This document shows positions 15,487-22,762 of a stretch of DNA of 64,000 bases, piece after piece; position 1 is the first letter of the stretch; every line of letters begins with the position of its first letter. Source of the DNA: Actinomadura sp. NAK00032 (lineage in GTDB: Bacteria; Actinomycetota; Actinomycetes; Streptosporangiales; Streptosporangiaceae). The DNA is taken from positions 1,488,001 through 1,552,000 of the forward strand of contig NZ_CP054932.1 of NCBI RefSeq assembly GCF_013364275.1, given 5' to 3'. The notes under the pieces are model-generated. The model did not search any database. It was not told where the DNA came from and saw only the letters and a list, made by a program, of their open reading frames with translations. The position numbers were made by a program, and so were the translations under genes.

Positions 15487-16707
15487 TCAGCACCCCGGCT
15501 TCTGGACACAATGCACCCGAGGTCCTCGAAGCCCGCCTCCGAGTGCGGCGGGTTCTGGCGGTGCTTTGGGGACGTCCTCGATCTGGGCGAGGAGGGCCTC
15601 CAGGCCGGGGATCTTGGCGGTGTCGAGGGGCTTGACGGAGGTGGAGAGGTTGCCGGACGCGGTCGTGCGCACTGAGCAGTCGACGTCCTCGGCGATGTCC
15701 AGGAAGCGCAGCGCGTCTTCCGCGCGGCGCCATGGGACGGAGGCCACGGCCTGGCGCGTCCAGCGGCCGTAGGCGACGATGCCGAGGCGCTGCGTGTCGG
15801 GCATGCGGGTCAGGACGGCGAGGTCGATCGCCATGATGCCGGGCGCGGTCGCGAACGCCTCGTTGAGAGCGGCGACGATGTTGGAGCCCATGGACGTGAG
15901 CCACCACAGCAACCGGTCGCGCTTCGTCATCGCCTTCAACGTCGGACGGCCGGCGGAGGTCAGGCCCGGGGCCTGGGTCGGGAGCGCGTCCAAGTCGGGC
16001 TGGCGGATCACGATCGACAGGACCGTCCCGTCGAGACCGACCGCGCTGCCGGCGGCCGGGTTGTCGGAGAACGCGGTGTTGACCGCTTCGCAGACGGTGT
16101 CCTCGTCGTTGTCGTTCAGGGCCCGCCACCACTCGTCGGCGGCTGCGTGCAGCTGCCGGTAGACGTCGTTGAGGCGGGCCTGCTCGGCGGCCAGGTAGGC
16201 GGGCGCGTCCTGCTCGGCGGCATGACGGGCCGCGGCGCGGTCCGCGCGGGCGAAGCGGCCGATGCCCGCGAGGTGGAACGCCTGTGCCTCCGCCAGGGCC
16301 CAGGGGAGTGCCAACTGCGGCGGGGGCGGCACGAACGGTGGTCGCGCCTGCGGGAACGTCTGGAGGTGGACGCCGGTCGTCTGGCGCCGCAGTTCCTCCA
16401 GGTGCGCGATCGCCGCGTCCCGCTGCGCGTCCTGCTCGGCGCGTTCGGCTTGGCGGCGGGCTCGTTCGAGCTGGGCAGGGGCCGGGCCGACGGTGCGGGG
16501 ACGCGCCGGGCGCTTCGCGGTGGAACGACGCCGGGACCCGCCCACCGAAGTCGAAGCGAAGAACGGCCCCATGCCGCTGGAGACGGTCGTCCTGCGTCCG
16601 CCGCCTACATGGACGCGTGCCACGCGCGGTCCGACGGACGTCCGTACGCCCCGGCTCGACACGCGTACGCTCATCCCCGGCACGCCCACACGGAACCCGA
16701 ACCCCAT
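15487..16707 (-). CDS. DUF4236 domain-containing protein
   Basis: A 406-residue protein. The first 50 residues (GFGFRVGVPGMSVRVSSRGV, TSVGPRVARVHVGGGRRTTV) match DUF4236, a short beta-rich domain at the start of many bacterial proteins of unknown role. A proline- and arginine-rich linker (about 55-130) follows, then a helical, Ala-rich C-terminal domain with several Trp residues (ADEWWRALNDNDEDTVCEAV, KRDRLLWWLTSMGSNIVAAL). No membrane segment or signal peptide is seen. GGAGGTGG precedes the ATG. It is monocistronic, between the island genes and deoC, and may belong to the same accessory segment. Confidence 0.75.
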   Translation of the reverse strand: MGFGFRVGVPGMSVRVSSRGVRTSVGPRVARVHVGGGRRTTVSSGMGPFFASTSVGGSRRRSTAKRPARPRTVGPAPAQLERARRQAERAEQDAQRDAAIAHLEELRRQTTGVHLQTFPQARPPFVPPPPQLALPWALAEAQAFHLAGIGRFARADRAAARHAAEQDAPAYLAAEQARLNDVYRQLHAAADEWWRALNDNDEDTVCEAVNTAFSDNPAAGSAVGLDGTVLSIVIRQPDLDALPTQAPGLTSAGRPTLKAMTKRDRLLWWLTSMGSNIVAALNEAFATAPGIMAIDLAVLTRMPDTQRLGIVAYGRWTRQAVASVPWRRAEDALRFLDIAEDVDCSVRTTASGNLSTSVKPLDTAKIPGLEALLAQIEDVPKAPPEPAALGGGLRGPRVHCVQKPGC

Positions 16708-16890
16708 CGTCCACCTCCGTCGTCCCTGGTGGGACGCGTGAGGGGTCGGGTCGGTGTACCTGGTGGGGGACGCGTGGCGCGCCGCCGAGACGGTCGAGTT
16801 GCTCGGTTCCGGCCCCGAGGGGTGGACGGCGACATCGCTTCGTTAGGTGTCTGTTTTGTGCCGGGGACGTAGTTCGGCGATGCTGTGGGA

Positions 16891-17820
16891 GTGTCAACGG
16901 AGACTCTCAACGGCGCCGCCGAGCTGCGCGCCTTCCTGCACGGCCTGCCGGGCGTGGACCGGGTGGGCGCCGAGGAGCGGGCCGCGCGGCTGGCCACCAG
17001 GTCGATCAAGACGACCGCGAAGGCCGAGGCGATCGACCTGGCGATCTCGATGGTGGACCTGACCACGCTGGAAGGCGCGGACACGCCAGGGAAGGTGCGG
17101 GCGCTGTGCGCCAAGGCCGCCCACCCGGACCCGGCGGACGCGTCGGTGCCGACGGTCGCGGCGGTCTGCGTCTACCCGGACATGGTGGACACCGCCGTCC
17201 GGGCCCTGGCGGGGACGGGCATCGGCGTCGCGAGCGTGGCGACGGCGTTCCCGGCGGGCCGGGCGCCGCTGGAGGCCAAGCTCGCCGACACGCGGGCCGC
17301 CGTCGCGGCGGGCGCGGCGGAGATCGACATGGTGATCGACCGCGGCGCGTTCCTGGCCGGCGACTACGCCAAGGTGTTCGACGAGATCACCGCGGTCAAG
17401 GAGGCCTGCGGGGACGCTCACCTGAAGGTGATCCTGGAGACGGGCGAGCTGGCGACCTACGACAACGTGCGGCGGGCGTCGTGGCTCGCGATGCGGGCCG
17501 GGGCCGACTTCATCAAGACGTCCACGGGCAAGGTGGCGCCGGCGGCGACGCTGCCGGTCACGCTGGTGATGCTGGAGGCCGTCCGCGACTACCGCGCGGC
17601 CACCGGGCGGCAGGTCGGCGTCAAGCCGGCCGGCGGCATCAAGACCACCAAGGACGCGATCAAGTACCTGGTGCTGGTGAACGAGACCGCCGGCCCGGAC
17701 TGGCTGACCCCCGAGTGGTTCCGGCTCGGCGCGTCCAGCGTGCTGAACGACCTGCTCATGCAGCGCCGCAAGCTGGCCACCGGCGTGTATTCCGGTCCCG
17801 ACTACTTCACCCTGGACTGA
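16891..17820 (+). CDS. deoC: Deoxyribose-phosphate aldolase
   Basis: A 309-residue enzyme splitting 2-deoxyribose 5-phosphate into glyceraldehyde 3-phosphate and acetaldehyde in deoxynucleoside catabolism. The Schiff-base lysine is in ADFIKTSTGK; the second lysine is in VGVKPAGGIK; AAEIDMVIDRGAFLAGDY is also conserved. The start is GTG at 16891 or two codons earlier at 16885. It is followed after 2 bp by an aldehyde dehydrogenase gene, which could oxidise the acetaldehyde formed, and a second ALDH-like gene; the three form one operon. Confidence 0.95.
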   Translation: MSTETLNGAAELRAFLHGLPGVDRVGAEERAARLATRSIKTTAKAEAIDLAISMVDLTTLEGADTPGKVRALCAKAAHPDPADASVPTVAAVCVYPDMVDTAVRALAGTGIGVASVATAFPAGRAPLEAKLADTRAAVAAGAAEIDMVIDRGAFLAGDYAKVFDEITAVKEACGDAHLKVILETGELATYDNVRRASWLAMRAGADFIKTSTGKVAPAATLPVTLVMLEAVRDYRAATGRQVGVKPAGGIKTTKDAIKYLVLVNETAGPDWLTPEWFRLGASSVLNDLLMQRRKLATGVYSGPDYFTLD

Positions 17821-17822
17821 CC

Positions 17823-19253
17823 ATGGTCTTCGAGTACGCGCCGGCGCCCGAGTCGCGGGCGGTCGTCGACATCCGCGCCTCCTACGGGCTGTTCATCGGC
17901 GGCGAGTTCACCGACGGGCACGGCGAGCCGTTCAAGTCGGTCAACCCGGCGGACGAGAGCGTCCTGGCCGACATCGCCTGCGCCGACGAGGGCGACGTCG
18001 ACCGCGCCGTGAAGGCCGCGCGCACGGCCTTCGACAAGGTGTGGGGCCCGATGCCCGGCCGGGAGCGCGCCAAGTACCTGTACCGGATCGCCCGGATCGT
18101 CCAGGAGCGGTCGCGGGAACTGGCGGTGCTGGAGTCGATCGACAACGGCAAGCCGATCCGCGAGTCCCGGGACGTGGACGTGCCGCTGGTCGCGGCCTGG
18201 TTCTTCTACTACGCGGGATGGGCCGACAAGCTCCCCTACGCCGGGTTCGGGCCCGACCCGAAGCCGGTGGGCGTCGCGGGGCAGGTGATCCCGTGGAACT
18301 TCCCGCTGCTGATGCTGGCCTGGAAGATCGCGCCCGCGCTGGCCTGCGGCAACACGGTGGTGCTCAAGCCCGCCGAGACGACGCCGCTGACCGCGCTGCT
18401 GTTCGCCGACATCTGCCGGCAGGCCGAACTGCCGCCGGGCGTCGTCAACATCGTCACCGGCGCCGGGGAGACGGGCCGCGCGCTGGTGGAGCACGAGGGC
18501 GTCGACAAGGTCGCCTTCACCGGGTCCACCGAGGTGGGACGGCGGATCGCCCGCTCCCTGGCGGGGACCGGCAAGAAGCTCACCCTGGAGCTCGGCGGCA
18601 AGGCCGCCAACATCGTCTACGCGGACGCGGCGCTAGACCAGGCCGTCGAGGGCATCGTCAACGGGATCTTCTTCAACCAGGGCCACGTGTGCTGCGCCGG
18701 GTCGCGGCTGCTCGTCCAGGAGTCGGTCGCCGACGAGGTGCTGGAGCGGCTGAAGGTGCGGATGGCGACGCTGCGCGTCGGCGACCCGCTCGACAAGAAC
18801 ACCGACGTCGGCGCGATCAACTCGGCCGCGCAGCTCGCGAAGATCAAGGAGCTGTCGGAGGCGGGGGAGAGCGAGGGCGCCGAGCGGTGGTCGCCGCCGT
18901 GCGAGCTGCCGTCCCAGGGGTTCTGGTTCGCGCCGACGATCTTCACGGGCGTCGCGCAGTCGCACCGGATCGCGCGTGAGGAGATCTTCGGGCCGGTGCT
19001 GTCGGTGCTGACGTTCCGCACCCCGGACGAGGCCGTCACCAAGGCCAACAACAGCCCCTACGGGCTGTCGGCCGGCATCTGGACCGAGAAGGGCTCCCAG
19101 ATCCTCTGGACGGCGCAGCGGCTGCGCGCCGGGGTCGTGTGGGCCAACACGTTCAACAAGTTCGACCCGGCCTCCCCGTTCGGCGGCTACAAGGAATCGG
19201 GGTTCGGCCGCGAGGGCGGACGCCACGGACTGGAGGCCTACCTCAATGCCTGA
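17823..19253 (+). CDS. Aldehyde dehydrogenase family protein
   Basis: A 476-residue NAD(P)-dependent aldehyde dehydrogenase with all core elements: QVIPWNFPLLMLAWKIAPAL, FTGSTEVGR (dinucleotide binding), LELGGKAANIVYADA (general base Glu), GHVCCAGSR (catalytic Cys) and EEIFGPVLSVLTF. The nearest context is deoC directly upstream, so acetaldehyde or another aldehyde released from deoxyribose breakdown is a reasonable substrate, though not proven. The end overlaps the next gene by 8 bp, indicating translational coupling with its truncated paralogue. Confidence 0.93.
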   Translation: MVFEYAPAPESRAVVDIRASYGLFIGGEFTDGHGEPFKSVNPADESVLADIACADEGDVDRAVKAARTAFDKVWGPMPGRERAKYLYRIARIVQERSRELAVLESIDNGKPIRESRDVDVPLVAAWFFYYAGWADKLPYAGFGPDPKPVGVAGQVIPWNFPLLMLAWKIAPALACGNTVVLKPAETTPLTALLFADICRQAELPPGVVNIVTGAGETGRALVEHEGVDKVAFTGSTEVGRRIARSLAGTGKKLTLELGGKAANIVYADAALDQAVEGIVNGIFFNQGHVCCAGSRLLVQESVADEVLERLKVRMATLRVGDPLDKNTDVGAINSAAQLAKIKELSEAGESEGAERWSPPCELPSQGFWFAPTIFTGVAQSHRIAREEIFGPVLSVLTFRTPDEAVTKANNSPYGLSAGIWTEKGSQILWTAQRLRAGVVWANTFNKFDPASPFGGYKESGFGREGGRHGLEAYLNA

Positions 19254-20100
19254 CCGTCTCGCCGTCCGCAAGACCTACAAGCTGTTCATCGGCGGCGCGT
19301 TCCCCCGATCGGAGTCCGGCAGGTCGTACGTGGTCACCGACGCCAAGGGCCGTTTCGTCGCCAACGCCTCGCAGGCGTCCCGCAAGGACGCCCGGGACGC
19401 GGTCGTCGCCGCGCGCAAGGCGTTCCCCGGCTGGTCCGGGCGCACCGCCTACAACCGCGGCCAGATCCTGTACCGGGTCGCCGAGATGCTGGAGGGCCGC
19501 CGCGACCAGTTCGTGGACGAGCTGCGCCAGGCCGGCGCCTCCAAGAGCGCCGCGGGCGCCGAGGCGGACGCCGCCGTCGACCGGTGGGTCTGGTACGCGG
19601 GCTGGGCCGACAAGCTGAGCGCCGTCGCCGGTGCCGCCAACCCGGTGTCCGGGCCGTTCTTCAACTTCTCCACGCCCGAGCCGACGGGCGTCGTCGCCGT
19701 CGTCGCGCCCGACTCGCCGCTGCTCGGGCTGGTGTCGGTGGTGGCGCCCGCGATCGTGTCCGGCAACACCGCCGTGGTGGTCGCCTCCGAGCCCGCGCCG
19801 CTGCCGTCCATCACCCTCGCCGAGGTACTGGCGACGTCCGACCTGCCGGGCGGCGTCGTCAACGTCCTCACCGGCCGCCGCGCGGAGATCGCGCCCTGGC
19901 TGGCGACCCACATGGACGTCAACGCCATCGACCTCGCCGGCGTCCCGGACGACCAGGTCGCCGGCCTGGAGGAGAAGGCCGCCGAGAACCTGAAACGCGT
20001 GCTGCGCCCTGCGGAGACCGACTGGACCGAGGAGCCGGGAACCGCCCGTATGACGGCTTTTCTGGAGACGAAGACCGTCTGGCACCCGGTGGGCGTCTAA
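19246..20100 (+). CDS. Short aldehyde dehydrogenase-like protein lacking the catalytic half
   Basis: A 284-residue protein that aligns with the N-terminal half of the ALDH fold (YKLFIGGAFPRSESGRSYVV, VWYAGWADKLSAVAGA, PTGVVAVVAPDSPLLGLVSV). It lacks the FTGS, LELGGK and catalytic Cys segments and ends after a short C-terminal extension. It therefore cannot be an ordinary dehydrogenase. The same gene order (deoC, full ALDH, short ALDH) occurs in other actinomycetes as I recall, so it is probably a maintained accessory or structural subunit of the full enzyme rather than a fresh truncation. Coupling by an 8-bp overlap supports this. Confidence 0.82.
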   Translation: MPDRLAVRKTYKLFIGGAFPRSESGRSYVVTDAKGRFVANASQASRKDARDAVVAARKAFPGWSGRTAYNRGQILYRVAEMLEGRRDQFVDELRQAGASKSAAGAEADAAVDRWVWYAGWADKLSAVAGAANPVSGPFFNFSTPEPTGVVAVVAPDSPLLGLVSVVAPAIVSGNTAVVVASEPAPLPSITLAEVLATSDLPGGVVNVLTGRRAEIAPWLATHMDVNAIDLAGVPDDQVAGLEEKAAENLKRVLRPAETDWTEEPGTARMTAFLETKTVWHPVGV

Positions 20101-20182
20101 TTCGATATGACGCTTCGCGTGTAGAGGGTCACAAAGTGTGGAATAGATCTCCCCGTAACTGATCATTTCGGGGGGGAGATCA

Positions 20183-21124
20183 GTGGCAACCAAAACCGCA
20201 TCGCGCACGACCGCGAGCCGAGGGACGGCCGGTCGCGCGAAGAGCACATCAGGCAAGTCCACCACCGCCAAGAAGCCGGCGGCCAAGCGGACGTCGGCGG
20301 CGAGCTCGTCGTCCCGGTCGACCACGACCAGGTCGACGGGGACCAAGAGCAGCACGGCGAAGAAGTCGACGTCGTCCAGCCGGACGTCGTCGGCCGCCGC
20401 GACCCGCGTGACCAAGGCCGCGAGCCAGGCCAAGACCGCCGCGACGCAGATGAAGTCCGTGGCGACCAAGGCGTCCTCGTCGGCCAAGGCCATGACGGCG
20501 ATGACCAAGGCGATGACCAGCGCGACCAAGGCGATGTCCGACGCCGCGAAGGCGATGGACGCGGCGGCGAAGGTCATCACCACCACCGCCAAGTCGAGCA
20601 CGGCGAAGAAGAGCACGCCGGCGAGCAAGAGCTCGTCCAAGGCGAGCACCTCGAAGTCGGGCACGGCGAAGTCGGGGACGTCCAAGGCGAAGGCGAGCAC
20701 GTCCAAGTCGGGCTCGTCCCGCAAGACGACCTCGGCGGCGTCCAGCCGGTCGCGGCCGACGACCTCGGCCCGGACGAGCACGTCGAAGTCCGGCACGTCG
20801 CGGTCGAGCACGGCGAAGTCGAAGCCGTCGAGCACCGCCAAGAAGGCGTCCGCGCCCAAGTCGCGGACCTCCGCGGCCCGCAAGACGACCTCGTCCAGGA
20901 CCACCGCCAGCACCAAGTCGGGGTCCAGGTCGGGGTCGTCCACGCGGTCCACCACGGCCCGCAAGACGCCCGCCCGCCGCGCGATGGAGGCGGCGGGGAC
21001 CACCGCCGCGGCCGCGCGGCCCGCGTCCTCGATGGTCGAGCCGAAGACCGGCCCGTTCCAGCACTCGACGCGGAGCGAGGGCGGGTTCCTCAGCGGGCTC
21101 ACCAACGCCGGCCGCGAGCGCTGA
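20183..21124 (+). CDS. Low-complexity Lys/Ser/Thr/Ala-rich, histone-H1-like protein
   Basis: A 313-residue, strongly basic protein made almost entirely of K, S, T, A, R and G in short repeats such as STAKKS, SKSGTS and RKTTSS. Residues about 75-135 form a more ordered helical stretch (TKAASQAKTAATQMKSVATK, then AMTAMTKAMTSATKAM) that looks like a coiled coil. The last 30 residues (EPKTGPFQHSTRSEGG and on) are non-repetitive and may be a binding motif. It resembles actinobacterial DNA-binding tails of the HupS/Lsr2/H1 type, so nucleoid binding is inferred. The GTG at 20183 follows GGGGGGGAG. DUF2630 and LLM genes follow closely. Confidence 0.72.
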   Translation: MATKTASRTTASRGTAGRAKSTSGKSTTAKKPAAKRTSAASSSSRSTTTRSTGTKSSTAKKSTSSSRTSSAAATRVTKAASQAKTAATQMKSVATKASSSAKAMTAMTKAMTSATKAMSDAAKAMDAAAKVITTTAKSSTAKKSTPASKSSSKASTSKSGTAKSGTSKAKASTSKSGSSRKTTSAASSRSRPTTSARTSTSKSGTSRSSTAKSKPSSTAKKASAPKSRTSAARKTTSSRTTASTKSGSRSGSSTRSTTARKTPARRAMEAAGTTAAAARPASSMVEPKTGPFQHSTRSEGGFLSGLTNAGRER

Positions 21125-21130
21125 GAGCCG

Positions 21131-21376
21131 ATGAACGAGAAGGACATCCTCGCGCGCATCGACGAGTTCGTCGGCGAGGAGCAGCGGCTCCGCGAGCGCT
21201 ACCAGCGCGACGAGTTGGGGCGCGAGGAGGAGCACCGGCGGCTGGAACAGCTGGAGGTGGCCCTCGACCAGTGCTGGGACCTGCTGCGCCGCCGCAGGGC
21301 CCGGTTGGAGGCCGGTCAGGACCCGGACGCCGCCGGCGTCCGGCCGCCGGACGAGGTTGAGGGCTACCTGCAGTGA
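21131..21376 (+). CDS. DUF2630 family protein
   Basis: An 81-residue, highly charged helical protein (ILARIDEFVGEEQRLRERYQ, then HRRLEQLEVALDQCWDLLRR) matching DUF2630 in length and sequence; it should form a helical hairpin. Function is unknown. It starts 6 bp after the histone-like gene and overlaps the next gene by 4 bp (GTGA), so the three are probably one transcript. Confidence 0.85.
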   Translation: MNEKDILARIDEFVGEEQRLRERYQRDELGREEEHRRLEQLEVALDQCWDLLRRRRARLEAGQDPDAAGVRPPDEVEGYLQ

Positions 21377-22389
21377 CGCCGCCGCACCCGCCGCGCCGGC
21401 GGCTGCGGTTCGGCGCCTGCCTCGACCCGGCCGCCGCCGCCCCGCTGCTGCGCACCGCGCAGGACGCCGACCGCTACGGCCTCGACCTGCTCGGCGTCCG
21501 CGACCTGCCGCACCGGCGCGGCACCGCCGACGCGCTCACGCTGCTGGCGGCCGTGCTGGCCGGCACGTCCCGGATCCGGGCACTGCCCGCGGTGGCGTGC
21601 CTGCCGCTGCGCCCGCCCGCCGCGCTCGCCAAGGCCATCGCGACGATGGACCTGCTCAGCGGCGGCCGCGTCGAACTCGGCCTCGGCGCCGGCGCCGACC
21701 CGGCCGGCATCGAGGCCTACGGCGGCACCCGGCCCGGCGGCGCGGCGGCGCTCCGCGCCCTGGAAGAGGCCGTGCGGCTCATCCGGCTGCACTGGAGCGA
21801 CCAGGCCGGACTCCGCTTCGACGGCGACCACTACCGGTTCGCCGCCGCGGACGCCGGCCCGGCCCCGCAGCGGCAGATCGGCGTCTGGCTCGGCGTCACC
21901 GGCCCGCGCGGCATCGACCTCGCCGGCCGGATCGCCGACGGCTGGATCGCACCGTCGTCCCGCGTCCCGCCCAAACGCCTCGCCGACGGCCGCCGCCGCC
22001 TCGACGACGCCGCCACCCAGTCCGGCCGCGACCCGGCCGCCATCCGCCGCGTCTACATCCTCGAAGGCACCCTGGACGGACGCGACTCCCACGGCTTCCT
22101 GCACGGCCCACCCCGCCAGTGGGTCTACGAACTCACCGAACTCGCCATCGGCCACGGCGTCGACACATTCCTGTACGCCGGCGACCCGGCAGACCTCCCG
22201 GTCTTCGCCCTGGAGGTCGTCCCGGCAGTGCGGGAGAAGGTAGCCGAAGAACGGGGGGTGTCTGTGTCTACCCAGGGGGGCGACCCCCTGGAACCCCCGC
22301 CACGGGCGGGAGGCCGTTTCCCCGATCCGCTGGCGCGTCTCGGTGAAACAGCCTCCCGCCCGGCGGGCCGGACGGCCTCCGGGCGCTAG
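21373..22389 (+). CDS. LLM-class (probably F420-dependent) oxidoreductase with repeat-derived C-terminal tail
   Basis: A 338-residue luciferase-like protein. The barrel is recognised by MDLLSGGRVELGLGAGADPA, RQIGVWLGVTGPRGIDLAGR and IADGWIAPSSRVPPKR. The normal domain ends near residue 295 (VREKVAEERG). The last 45 or so residues are read from the palindromic repeat array that begins at 22272, and the stop TAG at 22387 lies in the loop of one hairpin. The tail is therefore an accident of repeat insertion rather than part of the enzyme. The gene starts with GTG overlapping the DUF2630 stop. The substrate is unknown. Confidence 0.85.
   Translation: MTPPHPPRRRLRFGACLDPAAAAPLLRTAQDADRYGLDLLGVRDLPHRRGTADALTLLAAVLAGTSRIRALPAVACLPLRPPAALAKAIATMDLLSGGRVELGLGAGADPAGIEAYGGTRPGGAAALRALEEAVRLIRLHWSDQAGLRFDGDHYRFAAADAGPAPQRQIGVWLGVTGPRGIDLAGRIADGWIAPSSRVPPKRLADGRRRLDDAATQSGRDPAAIRRVYILEGTLDGRDSHGFLHGPPRQWVYELTELAIGHGVDTFLYAGDPADLPVFALEVVPAVREKVAEERGVSVSTQGGDPLEPPPRAGGRFPDPLARLGETASRPAGRTASGR
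22303..22362. repeat. Middle hairpin of unit A
   Basis: CGGGCGGGAGGC (22303-22314) pairs perfectly with GCCTCCCGCCCG (22351-22362). After one C/A mismatch, GTTTC (22316-22320) pairs with GAAAC (22345-22349). The loop contains CGATCCGCTGGCGCGTCTCG. Confidence 0.85.
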
Positions 22390-22456
22390 GGCGCCCTCCG
22401 GCCGTCCGACCCGTGCTGTGTTGGCCCAGGGGGGCGACCCCCTGGAACCCCCGTCG

Positions 22457-22539
22457 CGAGCCGGTCGATCCTCACGCCACGGTTCTGGTGTGTTGTGACC
22501 GTGCGGGTTGTCGTCGTGTCGCTGCGGTCGCCCGGCTCG
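22457..22539. repeat. Middle hairpin of unit B with different cargo
   Basis: CGAGCCGG (22457-22464) pairs with CCGGCTCG (22532-22539). The 67 nt between them do not resemble the loops of units A and C and lack the GTTTC/GAAAC inner stem. Confidence 0.65.
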
Positions 22540-22631
22540 GCGGGTCGTGCGGCCTGCGGGCGCTAGGGCGCCCTCCGGCCGCCCGACCCGTGCTGTGTTG
22601 GCCCAGGGGGGCGACCCCCTGGAACCCCCGC

Positions 22632-22691
22632 CCGGTCGGCGGGCCGTTTCCCGATCCGCTGGCGCGTCTCGTGAAACAGCCCGCCGACCGG
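22632..22691. repeat. Middle hairpin of unit C
   Basis: CCGGTCGGCGGGC (22632-22644) pairs perfectly with GCCCGCCGACCGG (22679-22691). The same C/A mismatch and GTTTC/GAAAC inner stem as unit A follow. The outer arms differ from unit A on both sides, yet pairing is kept. Confidence 0.85.
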
Positions 22692-22762
22692 CGGGTCGGG
22701 CGACCTGCGGGCGCTAGGGCGCCCTCCGGCCGCCCGACCCGTGAGGCGGTGGTTGGGGTTTC

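Larger units (their letters stand above)
22272..22740. repeat. Three tandem composite palindromic units with covarying stems
   Basis: Units A (22272-22412), B (22426-22589) and C (22603-22740) are joined by two identical 13-nt spacers, GTGCTGTGTTGGC. Each starts with the hairpin CCAGGGGGGCGACCCCCTGG (GCGA loop) followed by AACCCCCG. A middle hairpin comes next, with a variable outer stem. Each ends with a long hairpin around GGGCGC-TAGG-GCGCCC (22365-22412, 22542-22589, 22693-22740). The array fills the space between the convergent LLM and argS genes and overlaps the LLM 3' end. It probably acts as a bidirectional terminator; it may also be a REP-like mobile palindrome. Confidence 0.85.

Noticed and set aside
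20183..21124. Repeats here as a possible CRISPR or satellite.
   Set aside because: The repeats follow codons of a Lys/Ser/Thr-rich protein and have no fixed spacer.
19243..21159. A 638-codon minus-strand open frame opposite the histone-like gene.
   Set aside because: It is antisense to three genes with good starts; its Val/Leu/Asp-rich text is the complement of Lys/Ser/Thr codons.
22272..22740. CRISPR array.
   Set aside because: Repeat units are long, palindromic at several levels and few; internal segments are not spacers and there are no cas genes.
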